A model generated the notes under the pieces. It saw only the letters and a list, made by a program, of their open reading frames with translations. It ran no database searches and had not been told where the DNA came from. From contig NZ_CP087132.1 in the NCBI RefSeq assembly GCF_020911885.1, forward strand, positions 434,001 to 498,000: a stretch of 64,000 bases of DNA, given 5' to 3'. This document shows, piece by piece, positions 34,137-42,154 of the stretch (the stretch's first letter is position 1; every line of letters starts with the position of its first letter). Source of the DNA: Flavobacterium acetivorans. GTDB taxonomy: Bacteria > Bacteroidota > Bacteroidia > Flavobacteriales > Flavobacteriaceae. A program made the position numbers and the translations under genes.

Positions 34137-35372
34137 ATGAATTACCAAGAAACAACAGCATGGATGTTTAAGCAACTCCCTATGTACCAACTTCAGGGCG
34201 CATCTGCTTATAAAAAAGACTTAACAAACACTCATTTACTGATCAATCATCTTGGTAACCCACAGAAAGACCTAAAATGCATTCATGTAGCCGGCACAAA
34301 CGGCAAAGGATCTACCTCTCACATGCTAGCCTCTATACTTCAAGAAGCAGGATACAAAGTGGGTTTATACACTTCCCCTCATTTAAAAGATTTTAGAGAA
34401 CGTATCAAAATAAATGGAATAGAAATTTCAGAAGATTTTGTTTGTGATTTTATTAATCAAAACAAAGTTTTTTTCGAATCCAATGACATTAGTTTCTTCG
34501 AAATGAGCGTTGGATTAGCATTTGCCTATTTTGCAAAAGAGAAAGTCGATATCGCTATTATCGAAGTCGGAATGGGCGGAAGACTCGATGCCACAAATAT
34601 AATCACACCCTTAGTTTCGGTTATCACTAACATCGGATTAGACCATACCCAATTTTTAGGAAACACACTAGAAGCGGTGGCTTTCGAAAAAGCGGGAATT
34701 ATAAAGCCAGCTATTCCTGTCGTTATAGGCCAATATACACCCGAAACTAAAGCCGTTTTTTTGGCGAAAGCCAAAGAAACAAATTCGGAAATCTATTTTG
34801 CTTCAGACTTGATTAACGAAATATACCCTTCTGATTTAGTTGGTGATTATCAAGTACACAATAAAAAAACGGTACTTCAAACTATTGCTGTTTTAAACAA
34901 TCAAAAAGAGTTTAAAATAGCTCACAAAAACATCACATCCGGACTCTTGCAAGTCGTAAAAAACACCGGACTCCAAGGAAGATGGCAACAATTAGGTAAC
35001 TCACCAAAAATCATTTGCGACACCGCCCACAACAAAGACGGCCTAGAAATAGTATTGAATCAAGTACAAAACGAAATTTTTGACACTTTACATATCGTTT
35101 TAGGCGTCGTTAATGACAAAGACTTGGACGAAATCCTACCTTTATTTCCAAAGAAAGCAATTTATTATTTTTGCAAACCCAACATCCCTAGAGGATTAGA
35201 TACTTCCATTTTATCAGAGAAAGCAAAAAAACACGGACTTAATGGCAGCTGCTATTCTTCAGTCACTGAAGCTTACAACCACGCTAAGAATACTGCCACA
35301 GAAAGTGATTTTATCTATATTGGCGGAAGTACCTTTGTAGTCGCTGAATTACCTATAAACAAAGGCATCTAA
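34137..35372 (+). CDS. folC: Folylpolyglutamate synthase / dihydrofolate synthase
   Basis: The 411-residue Mur-ligase-fold enzyme adds glutamate to folates. The P-loop is HVAGTNGKGSTSHML, followed by GLYTSPHLKDFRERI, the conserved EVGMGGRLDATN and the C-terminal ICDTAHNKDGLEIVLNQ. These are folC signatures; the family in Bacteroidota is usually bifunctional, so both dihydrofolate synthase and folylpolyglutamate synthase activities are likely. It starts 47 bases after tonB in the same direction, perhaps in the same transcript. Confidence 0.93.
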   Translation: MNYQETTAWMFKQLPMYQLQGASAYKKDLTNTHLLINHLGNPQKDLKCIHVAGTNGKGSTSHMLASILQEAGYKVGLYTSPHLKDFRERIKINGIEISEDFVCDFINQNKVFFESNDISFFEMSVGLAFAYFAKEKVDIAIIEVGMGGRLDATNIITPLVSVITNIGLDHTQFLGNTLEAVAFEKAGIIKPAIPVVIGQYTPETKAVFLAKAKETNSEIYFASDLINEIYPSDLVGDYQVHNKKTVLQTIAVLNNQKEFKIAHKNITSGLLQVVKNTGLQGRWQQLGNSPKIICDTAHNKDGLEIVLNQVQNEIFDTLHIVLGVVNDKDLDEILPLFPKKAIYYFCKPNIPRGLDTSILSEKAKKHGLNGSCYSSVTEAYNHAKNTATESDFIYIGGSTFVVAELPINKGI

Positions 35373-35484
35373 CTTATCCTTGTCTTTTTCCTAATAAAAA
35401 AACTTTTATTTATTACAATTAATTGTCAGCATTTTAAAGTTAATACTGATTTTAATTAATTAATCATTAAATACAAGATTTATC

Positions 35485-35830
35485 ATGAAAAAGAACAAAT
35501 TTTTAGTATTAGGAATGTTAATTGCAACTTTCCTATTGGGTACTGAAATGAGAGCCCAAGAAGAAGTAAAACCCGTATATAAAAGCCTATTATCCGCATC
35601 GTCACTTATGGGACTCAGATAGCAGGGATTTCATGGAAGCCTCTTTTTATGATTCACTTGCTGACTTAGAAAAATCAAATGATAAACACACTGAATTAAT
35701 AAATACCGCCTGGCCAAAAGAAAAAGACCGAAAAGCATTTATGACTCAAATGAACATGGCTTTTACAGGGATTCATGGGGATTACATCTATTATAACGAA
35801 CCTACATTATCAAAAGAAGTCGTTAAATAA
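35485..35830 (+). pseudogene. Small secreted protein interrupted by a frameshift
   Basis: From ATG 35485 a frame encodes a clear signal peptide (MKKNKFLVLGMLIATFLLG) and reaches a TAG at 35620-35622 after 45 codons. In the next frame, reading continues without stop through WDSDSRDFMEASFYDSLADL to EPTLSKEVVK and a TAA at 35828-35830. The two halves look like one protein of about 114 residues broken by a one-base shift near 35590-35610. I recognise no family. Either it is a real pseudogene, a sequencing error, or two short peptides; the first two are more likely. Confidence 0.5.
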
Positions 35831-35954
35831 AGAAAAGTGTACCCAAAAAACAATGAAGTCATTTATTTTTTAGACACTCCCCTAATCACAATAAACTAAA
35901 ATTCAACGAGATATAAATTTGATTAAAAAAAACAATCAAATATTTCAAAAATGT

Positions 35955-35985
35955 TTTGCAAAAGCGAAAAACTAGCGTATATTTG
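35955..35985 (+). promoter_or_regulatory. Promoter of tRNA-Val (complete Bacteroidota consensus)
   Basis: TTTG at 35955-35958, exactly 19 bases of spacer, then TATATTTG at 35978-35985. This is the canonical TTTG-N19-TAnnTTTG sigma-ABfr/RpoD arrangement, about 40 bases before the tRNA. Confidence 0.85.
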
Positions 35986-36025
35986 CACACGCAATAACGG
36001 CAACGAAAGTTACTAAATTGCTTTA

Positions 36026-36100
36026 GGGCGATTAGCTCAGCTGGTTCAGAGCACCTCGTTTACACCGAGGGGGTCGGGGGTTCGAACCCCTCATCGCCCA
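36026..36100 (+). tRNA. tRNA-Val (anticodon UAC)
   Basis: The cloverleaf is complete: acceptor GGGCGAT with ATCGCCC, D arm GCTC/GAGC, anticodon stem CCTCG/CGAGG with loop TTTACAC (anticodon TAC at its centre), and T arm GGGGG-TTCGAAC-CCCTC. The discriminator base is A36100. The CCA end is not encoded; the next bases are CAAA, so tRNA nucleotidyltransferase adds it. It has its own promoter upstream and terminator directly downstream. Confidence 0.95.
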
Positions 36101-36101
36101 C

Positions 36102-36138
36102 AAAAAACTCCTTAAGAAATTAAGGAGTTTTTTTTTTG
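36102..36138 (+). terminator. Terminator of tRNA-Val
   Basis: AAAACTCCTTAA pairs with TTAAGGAGTTTT across a four-base loop, followed by a long T-run. It lies directly after the tRNA and just before the IS region. Confidence 0.93.
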
Positions 36139-36154
36139 TTTCAGGATTATACTT

Positions 36155-36342
36155 TTATCCGTTTTCTAGAATCAATACAAAAACCTGTGGAGCAGCAAAA
36201 ATATTAGTTAGCCTAAAAAGGAAAAATTCAATATTCTTCACGCCTCTAAATTGATTTCTAAATGCTTTTATTTTTCCATTAAAAGATTCTGAAGCTGCGT
36301 TTGCGCTTCTTCTTTCAAAATAGTTCAAAATGGACTTGTAAT
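36155..36342 (-). pseudogene. C-terminal remnant of copy B transposase
   Basis: The minus strand encodes YKSILNYFERRSANAASESF followed by NGKIKAFRNQFRGVKN, ending in NIFAAPQVFVLILENG. It is clearly homologous to the C-terminus of the copy A transposase (YRSILNYFDNRSTNASAESF), with the AESFN/SESFN segment containing the last DDE-type Glu. The upstream part of the gene continues at 38077, in another frame because of a one-base loss next to the insertion point. Confidence 0.8.
36335..36342. repeat. 8-bp target-site duplication, left copy
   Basis: CTTGTAAT directly precedes the left end (GGATCATG) of the younger element. The identical octamer follows its right end at 38069-38076. Confidence 0.9.
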
Positions 36343-36652
36343 GGATCATGCGCAAAAGTTGGGGGATTAGGCAAAAAGATTAGATAATCTGAACAAGAAG
36401 AAATCTATTTTCCTTACTCCTCTAAACTGACTTCTAAAGGCTTTTATTTTTGCATTGAAAGATTCAGCAGAAGCATTGGTCCTTCTATTATCAAAGTAGT
36501 TTAAGATTGACCGGTAATTGAAAGTTATAGTATTGAGTAGAATATTGAAGTTTTTAAAACCAGATTCCTCTACATTCCTATACCAATGTGCTAGTTTAGT
36601 CATCGCAATGTGCTTGTCATTGTTGCTATTGTAGATACCTCGAAGTTGTTGG
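36343..36652 (-). mobile_element. Partial extra copy of the younger IS: left 310 bases
   Basis: This segment starts with the IS left end (GGATCATGCGC...) and matches 36653-36961 except for one base (C36481 versus A36790) and one extra G in a G-run. It stops after GTTGTTGG, where the full copy's left end begins at once. It encodes only the C-terminal ~95 residues of the transposase. The target duplication lies outside it, so it arrived with, or arose inside, the younger insertion. Confidence 0.9.
36367..36652 (-). pseudogene. Truncated duplicate of copy A transposase C-terminus
   Basis: The reading frame matches the last ~95 residues of the transposase at 36676, from about GIYNSNNDKHIAMTKLAHWY to RLSNLFA, with one Arg/Ser difference (NRRTN versus NRSTN). 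It lacks any start and the N-terminal catalytic Asp residues, so it cannot be active. Confidence 0.85.
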
Positions 36653-36674
36653 GGATCATGCGCAAAAGTTGGGG
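36653..36674. repeat. Left terminal inverted repeat of copy A
   Basis: 22 bp, starts GGATCATGCGC and ends GTTGGGG; inverse of 38047-38068 with five mismatches. The same end occurs at 36343 in the partial copy. Confidence 0.85.
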
Positions 36675-36675
36675 A

Positions 36676-37506
36676 TTAGGCAAAAAGATTAGATAATCTG
36701 AACAAGAAGAAATCTATTTTCCTTACTCCTCTAAACTGACTTCTAAAGGCTTTTATTTTTGCATTGAAAGATTCAGCAGAAGCATTGGTACTTCTATTAT
36801 CAAAGTAGTTTAAGATTGACCGGTAATTGAAAGTTATAGTATTGAGTAGAATATTGAAGTTTTTAAAACCAGATTCCTCTACATTCCTATACCAATGTGC
36901 TAGTTTAGTCATCGCAATGTGCTTGTCATTGTTGCTATTGTAGATACCTCGAAGTTGTTGGCTTAGATAATAGGCTGTTTTTATATCTGGATATAGTCCA
37001 AATAATAATTGAGCTCTTTCATTTTGATTCTCAGTCCATTTTTCGCGAGATTTATAAAGTGCATATCGACTCCTGGCTAATAGCTGTTTTACAGAGTCAC
37101 CGTTAGCTAAGAGCTCCGGAATATAGGTTTGATTCTCTCTTTTGGTTTGCAATATCAATTGATTCTCAAAATCCATAGCCTCCCATCGATGTTTAATCCT
37201 AATCTCTTGTAAGGCTTCCAGTGCCAGTTTTTGGACATGAAATCTATCTGTTACCTGTGTGGCTTTAGGGAAACATCTTTTAGAGATCAATTTCATAGAA
37301 TTAGCCATGTCAAGTGTTATTTCTTTGACACAGCTTCTCTTCTTGTAATCAATCTTTCTGATATGTTCTATGACTTTATCTGCCTTTGTTCCAGCAACAA
37401 TGGCAACTAAGGAACCTTTTTTACCTTTGAACTTCTTGTTGGTTACAATAGTGTAAAGTTCACCCTGAGACAAAGCTACTTCGTCAATTGATAAATGGGT
37501 GCCCAT
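36676..37506 (-). CDS. ISL3/ISAon1-family transposase, catalytic part
   Basis: From ATG 37506 this gives 276 residues of a DDE transposase: the first Asp in HLSIDEVALSQGELY, the second in VTDRFHVQKLALEAL, and the Glu in NASAESFNAKIKAFRSQFRG, the usual ISL3 pattern. The frame is open further upstream to 37668 and encodes a conserved segment (GGFFGVNGKKLQRQYKKHL, then EHAHQWIVYPENMG) that is also preserved in copy B, so translation probably enters it by frameshift from the N-terminal part at 37652-37999 rather than starting at 37506. It looks intact and potentially active. Confidence 0.88.
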   Translation of the reverse strand: MGTHLSIDEVALSQGELYTIVTNKKFKGKKGSLVAIVAGTKADKVIEHIRKIDYKKRSCVKEITLDMANSMKLISKRCFPKATQVTDRFHVQKLALEALQEIRIKHRWEAMDFENQLILQTKRENQTYIPELLANGDSVKQLLARSRYALYKSREKWTENQNERAQLLFGLYPDIKTAYYLSQQLRGIYNSNNDKHIAMTKLAHWYRNVEESGFKNFNILLNTITFNYRSILNYFDNRSTNASAESFNAKIKAFRSQFRGVRKIDFFLFRLSNLFA

Positions 37507-37651
37507 ATTTTCAGGGTAAACAATCCATTGATGTGCATGTTCTCGTGGAGCCCAAGCATTAAAGGAACTCAGGTGTTTTTTATATTGTCGTTGGAGTTTC
37601 TTTCCGTTGACTCCGAAGAAACCACCAATGGTGTGACAATCAGTAGCACTC

Positions 37652-37999
37652 TTATCTATTAATTTCTTTTAAAAAAGCCGCAAACTCTTGAGTCATGCGG
37701 GTTCCTTTAGCAACTAAATTCCAATCTCTTTTAAGAATTTCGCCTGTTGTCTTATTTGTCCAGCGACGTCTTTTTATATGTAGATATACATATTTACCTC
37801 TGAGAGGGAAATCCTGAATGGTTATCTCATCCTGAAAGCCCTTTGATACTAGTTCCAGTGTATCAAATTCTTTTGGAGGCTTGGCATTCTCTTCAAAATA
37901 TAGGTGTACTATTTCTTCTGTGTTAGTAGAAGAAACCACTTCAAAGTGATCTACTAAAAAGTCAGGTAACATGAATTTTAAAAGGTCTATTGGGGGCAT
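37652..37999 (-). CDS. ISAon1-type transposase, N-terminal region
   Basis: The 115-residue product begins MPPIDLLKFMLPDFLVDHFE and ends with GTRMTQEFAAFLKEINR. It contains FPLRGKYVYLHIKRRRWTNK, a basic patch that probably binds the IS ends. Proteins of this kind are annotated as the N-terminal part of two-part ISAon1 transposases in Bacteroidota. Its frame overlaps the catalytic frame by 17 bases (37652-37668), and a +1 (or -2) shift there would yield a fused protein of about 440 residues. Confidence 0.85.
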   Translation of the reverse strand: MPPIDLLKFMLPDFLVDHFEVVSSTNTEEIVHLYFEENAKPPKEFDTLELVSKGFQDEITIQDFPLRGKYVYLHIKRRRWTNKTTGEILKRDWNLVAKGTRMTQEFAAFLKEINR

Positions 38000-38046
38000 C
38001 TCTCATTCTTAAGATTGCAAATCTCTCAATTTATTTTGACATTTCC

Positions 38047-38068
38047 CCCCAGGTTTTGGGATTGATCC
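38047..38068. repeat. Right terminal inverted repeat of copy A
   Basis: 22 bp, starts CCCCAGG and ends TTGATCC; pairs with the left end at 36653-36674 with five mismatches. Confidence 0.85.
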
Positions 38069-38076
38069 CTTGTAAT
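38069..38076. repeat. 8-bp target-site duplication, right copy
   Basis: CTTGTAAT, identical to 36335-36342. Removing everything between, plus one copy, rejoins the copy B transposase gene. Confidence 0.9.
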
Positions 38077-38755
38077 TGATTTTATAGTGTTCATAATGGT
38101 ATTGAAGCTTCTAATTCCTAAGTTCTGCATATCATTATACCAGTGTGCTAATTTTTTGATAGCAACTGCTTTATCTATACTACTATTGTATATCTTACGT
38201 AATTTTTGGCTTAAGGAATAAACTATTTTAATTTCTGGATATTCAGCAAATACTATTGCCGCTCTTTCTTTTTGACTCTCACTCCATTTATTTGGACTTT
38301 TGTATAGCAGAAACCGGCTTCTAGTGAGTAATTGCTTGACCGTATTACCATTAGAAAATTCTTTTGAAAAAAAATGGCGTTTTATTTGATTTAGCCTCTA
38401 CTATGGCTGTATTTTCTTGATCCAGAGCCTCCAATTTTAGTCTAATTCGAACTTCTTGTATGGCTTCTAATGCCAGTTTTTGAACATGGAAACGATCTAT
38501 TAGTTGTATTGCCTTTAGAAAGGATTTTTTAGCTATCAATTTCATGCTATTAGCCATATCAAGGGTGATTTCAGTAACTTGATTGTGTTTTTTTAGATCT
38601 ATTTTTTGCAAATGCTTAATGACAATTTCTGATTTAGTGCCTGCAATAATAGCGAGAATAGATCCTTTCTTGCCTTTAGCTGCTTTGTTGGTAACTATCG
38701 TATAGAGTTCATCCATCGATAAGTTCACTTCGTCTATAAACAAATGATGTCCCAT
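38077..38755 (-). pseudogene. Decayed catalytic part of copy B transposase
   Basis: From 38755 leftward the frame encodes MGHHLFIDEVNLSMDELYTI through LIDRFHVQKLALEAIQEVR, homologous to copy A, then breaks at about 38375 where a T-run has changed length. The homology goes on in another frame (SNGNTVKQLLTRSRF, then IKKLAHWYNDMQNLG) up to the insertion point. Upstream of 38755, the linker contains in-frame TAG and TAA stops. It cannot be expressed as one protein. Confidence 0.85.
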
Positions 38756-38897
38756 GTTTTAAGGAAACAGTAACCAATCTTCGGCGTGTTCACGCTGTCC
38801 CTAGGTAGAAAAATTACTGAGATGTCTTTTATATTGTCGTTGTAGTTTTTTTTCAATGACACCAAAGAAAAAGCTAATAGTACGACAATCGTTTGCC

Positions 38898-39240
38898 TTA
38901 GTATCTATTAATTTCCTTTAAAAAAGCCGCAAACTCTTGAGTCATGCGGGTTCCTTGTGCTACGATGTTCCAATTGCGCTGAATGATTTCTTGAGATTGT
39001 TTGTCAGTCCAACGTCTTCTTTTTATGTGAAGATAAATGAATTTATCTCTGAGAGGAAAATCTTGGATAGTAACTTCATTTAAGAATCCTTTAGATATAA
39101 GTTGCTGGTTATTATGCTCTTTTAGAGGTGTATTTTTTTCTTCAAAAAACAAATGCATTTTCTCTTGTTCTATTTTGGTGTTTACTAAATCAAAGTGTTC
39201 TAGAATTAATTCAGGAAGTATAAGTTTTAAGAGTTCTATG
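38898..39240 (-). pseudogene. Decayed N-terminal region of copy B transposase
   Basis: The minus strand from about 39240 encodes IELLKLILPELILEHFDLVN and onward to FAAFLKEINRY, homologous to the copy A N-terminal part, with the same 'KEINR' frameshift window at its end. The first codons lack an in-frame ATG, so the original start is lost; an internal ATG at 39158 would give only 86 residues. Confidence 0.8.
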
Positions 39241-39294
39241 TAATTTTCCGAAGAGTGTTTTTTTTTTTACAAAGCTCAGAATTATTTATTTCCT

Positions 39295-39316
39295 CCCCAA
39301 CTTTTACACTTGATCC
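39295..39316. repeat. Right terminal inverted repeat of copy B
   Basis: Starts CCCCAACTTTT and ends ACTTGATCC; 19 of 22 positions match the inverse of the copy A left end, closer than copy A's own right end. Confidence 0.8.
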
Positions 39317-39463
39317 CGAATTTATGTAAGTATTCTTCCGTATTAATATTTGTATTAAGATTAATGAGGTTGTATTTTTATGATATTTTCTGTTTTTTTG
39401 TGAAAATAAAGGATTTAATCTGTTTTTTTTAGTTTATTTTTGAACTAAACTAAAGATAAGTCT

Positions 39464-42124
39464 ATGGATCTAAAAATACTTTTCAGATTAAAGGTTCGTT
39501 ATTCATATGTTATTTTTATTATATTATTTCTTTCTTCAAGGGTTTTAAATGCACAATGCGCTGGTAATGATAATACTTTAATAGTATGTAATATACCGGA
39601 TCCTGCTAATAAAAATATTGATCTTAATATTCTTTTAGGTGTTTATGAGTCTGGAGGAATCTGGAAAGATAATTTGTTTTCTGGTGGATTAAATGTTAGT
39701 ACAGGAATATTAGATGCTCAAAAAGTCAAAAAAAGTGGCGTTTATACTTATACTTATACTGTTGACAATGGTTTAGGATGTAAAGACTCTTCAGTTATAA
39801 CAGTCACAATTGGAGCTTACTCCGGTATATCCAGCCCTAACGTTTCAGCTTGCAGTGATGATCTTAGTTTTAATCTTTTTCAAGGGTTTAATGGGAATTT
39901 TTTGAGCCCACAATCTAATGGAGTGTGGACAGATAATGATGGGACTGGAGCACTTAATAATAATTTGCTTGATGCTAAGAAAGCGGGTTTAGGCACGCAT
40001 TCTTTTACTTATACAGTTCCGGCAATAGGAACTTGTCCTGCACAATCTTCTACTGTTAATGTAACAGTTTTTAGAGTCCCTGAGCCTGGTATACCCTCAA
40101 CACTTTTATTATGTAGTTCTGACAAGGCTACATTTGACACAAATTATGATTTGAATGATTTATTGAGTGGTGAAGATGCAAATGGTATTTGGACAGAAAT
40201 AAATAGTAATGAATTATCAGATCCTAGTGATTCATCAGTTGATATTAAGAACATATACAATACTCTGGGAGCAGGAGTATATAGTTTTACTTATACTGTT
40301 TTGCCAACAAATCCAATTTGTAACGAAAAGAAATCTAATGTAAGTATTATTATTGAAGAACAGCTTGATTTTACCGGAGCAACACTTGTAGTGAATTCAG
40401 ACATATGTGAAAATGAAATTTCCACGGCAAAGTATAACGCTGTAATAACACAAGTGAATCAGCTAAGCCAGAATATTCCAAATGGAAGCTATTTGGTGAA
40501 GTATGAAATTGCTGGAATGGGATTGATTTTTACTAATTCAGTAGTAGCTGATTTTAATAACGGGCTTTTAGTATTTGATTTCAAAGATCCAACAAATGTT
40601 AATCGAGTTTTTTTTCCGGAAGTGGGTGCTTACACTGTAAGTATAAAGGAGATTACTAGTGTTACAAGTCTGGGGGCTTGTACTAATATTATAGATGATC
40701 TTTCGGATATTTTGAATGTAAACCCGTTGCCCAAAATTAATGGAGCAACACTTAACATTGTAGATGTTTGTAAGGGTTCAGATGCTGCAGTCGAAATTTC
40801 CGGAAATACTAATTTAACTGATGGGAATTATTCTATTGATTATAATTTATCGGGTAGCAATTCAGCAACTTTACAGCAACTAACTTTTAATGTCACAAAT
40901 GGAATGGGAAGTTTTAGTATTCCATCCGCTTTAATTCCAGCTATTGGTAACACAACAATCTCGATTTTGAAAATCAGGAATATAAATACGGGTTGTACTA
41001 ACACATCTAATTTGGTTAAAACTTTTATTGTTAAAGCGTTACCTAATGTTGCAAATCTTACTTTTGAGATCAAAGATGTTTGTCAAGGTGAGCCTATTTT
41101 GGTGTCACTTTCAGGCTTAGGTAATTTGACTGATGTTACTATCAATTACACTTTAAGTGAGAGTAACACAGTGCTTAATCAGATAATGCCATTAGCTGTT
41201 ACTTCAGGTAAAGCCAGTTTTACAATTCCTTCAACTTCCCTCAATATAGGAGTAACAAGTCTTGAAATAACCTATTTAATAGATAATACTAACGGCTGTG
41301 GAACCTCAGTTGCTAATGGAAACAAGAGTTTTGCAATTAATATTCTTCCGAGTCTTCCAATTACGAATAATTTTGAATTTTGTAAAAACGACAAAAAAAC
41401 AATTGCTGATTTGGTCCCAAATGGTACTCAATACCAATGGTTCGATTCAGTATCAAGTACGACGGTTTTAAATGCTGGGACTCTTCTAGTGTCTAGAACC
41501 TATTATGTTAAGGGGGTAAATTTGTCCACGGGATGCGAATCATCAAGAGCTGCTGCGATTGTTGAAATTAATGAAACGCAAGCACCAGTGTTAAACCAAG
41601 GTGGAGAAAGTTTCTGTGGATTAGATAATCCGACTATTCAAAATTTGACAGATAAGACTGCTACAAATGGTAATTTGACTTGGTATGATGCAGCTGAAAA
41701 TGGTAATTTGATAGCATCAACAGAACTACTTATAGATGGTTTTACGTATTATGGATTCGATTATTCAAATGATACAAGTTGTTATTCGGATGCTTTGATT
41801 GTAACCGTATCTCTTTCAAACTGTGACGAAACCCCTGATTTTTTTATTCCTGATGGTTTTTCTCCAAATGGTGATGCGATAAATGATACTTTTAAAATTA
41901 CTGGAATTGAGTTTATATATCCAAATTATGCATTGGAAATTTATAACAGATATGGAAATTTAATGTTCAAAGGCAATAAAAATAAGCCAGAATGGGATGG
42001 AAAAAATTCTGATTATAAAATTGGGATCGATGGATTTGCTCCAAATGGAGTCTATTTTTATATTATCAATTATAACAAAGGGAATAAAGCTCCTAAACAA
42101 GGTAAGCTTTATTTAAGTCGATAA
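39464..42124 (+). CDS. Large secreted adhesin-like protein with T9SS type B sorting domain
   Basis: The 886-residue product has an N-terminal signal (hydrophobic stretch about residues 12-29, cleavage near NAQ|CAGN), then three related modules of about 90 residues (GGIWKDN, NGVWTDNDGTGAL, NGIWTEIN each followed by a TYTYTV or SFTYTV strand), two or more Ig-like modules (each with a V/I-D-VC-KG or DVCQGE type opening), and a C-terminal gliding-motility-type domain: FIPDGFSPNGDAINDTFKI, YNRYGNLMFKG, WDGKN, NGVYFYIINYN. That C-terminal domain directs export through the type IX secretion system. The next genes encode a PorP/SprF partner and a PorE-like protein. Ligand unknown. Confidence 0.9.
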   Translation: MDLKILFRLKVRYSYVIFIILFLSSRVLNAQCAGNDNTLIVCNIPDPANKNIDLNILLGVYESGGIWKDNLFSGGLNVSTGILDAQKVKKSGVYTYTYTVDNGLGCKDSSVITVTIGAYSGISSPNVSACSDDLSFNLFQGFNGNFLSPQSNGVWTDNDGTGALNNNLLDAKKAGLGTHSFTYTVPAIGTCPAQSSTVNVTVFRVPEPGIPSTLLLCSSDKATFDTNYDLNDLLSGEDANGIWTEINSNELSDPSDSSVDIKNIYNTLGAGVYSFTYTVLPTNPICNEKKSNVSIIIEEQLDFTGATLVVNSDICENEISTAKYNAVITQVNQLSQNIPNGSYLVKYEIAGMGLIFTNSVVADFNNGLLVFDFKDPTNVNRVFFPEVGAYTVSIKEITSVTSLGACTNIIDDLSDILNVNPLPKINGATLNIVDVCKGSDAAVEISGNTNLTDGNYSIDYNLSGSNSATLQQLTFNVTNGMGSFSIPSALIPAIGNTTISILKIRNINTGCTNTSNLVKTFIVKALPNVANLTFEIKDVCQGEPILVSLSGLGNLTDVTINYTLSESNTVLNQIMPLAVTSGKASFTIPSTSLNIGVTSLEITYLIDNTNGCGTSVANGNKSFAINILPSLPITNNFEFCKNDKKTIADLVPNGTQYQWFDSVSSTTVLNAGTLLVSRTYYVKGVNLSTGCESSRAAAIVEINETQAPVLNQGGESFCGLDNPTIQNLTDKTATNGNLTWYDAAENGNLIASTELLIDGFTYYGFDYSNDTSCYSDALIVTVSLSNCDETPDFFIPDGFSPNGDAINDTFKITGIEFIYPNYALEIYNRYGNLMFKGNKNKPEWDGKNSDYKIGIDGFAPNGVYFYIINYNKGNKAPKQGKLYLSR

Positions 42125-42154
42125 TCGATTTTATTACTTTAAAATAATCTTCAA

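Larger units (their letters stand above)
36653..38068 (-). mobile_element. Younger, nearly intact ISL3/ISAon1-type insertion sequence (copy A, 1416 bp)
   Basis: The element is bounded by imperfect 22-bp terminal inverted repeats: left 36653-36674 (GGATCATGCGC, AAAAGTTGGGG) and right 38047-38068 (CCCCAGGTTTT, GGGATTGATCC), 17 of 22 matching. It carries two overlapping-frame transposase parts on the minus strand. An 8-bp target duplication CTTGTAAT lies at 38069-38076 and, on the other side of the 310-bp partial copy, at 36335-36342. Eight-bp duplications and this transposase type fit the ISL3 family. Confidence 0.9.
36144..39316 (-). mobile_element. Old, decayed ISL3/ISAon1-type element (copy B), split by a younger element
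   Basis: Copy B's transposase remnants lie on both sides of the younger element: its C-terminal end is at 36155-36342, the rest at 38077-39240. Its right end reads CCCCAACTTTT then ACACTTGATCC (39295-39316), the inverse of the younger element's left end with three mismatches. The left end is poorly preserved, near GGATTAT at 36144-36150, and no flanking target duplication is visible for copy B. With the younger element removed, it would be about 1.44 kb, close to the 1416 bp of copy A. It has several frameshifts and stop codons and is dead. Confidence 0.75.

Noticed and set aside
36144..39316. Composite transposon carrying a cargo gene
   Set aside because: There is no gene other than transposase parts between the IS ends; it is a nested and partly duplicated IS, not a transposon with passenger genes.
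36136..39324. Target-site duplication of the older IS copy
   Set aside because: The 8 bases before the presumed left end (TTGTTTCA) and after the right end (CGAATTTA) do not match, and the left end is too decayed to fix its border.
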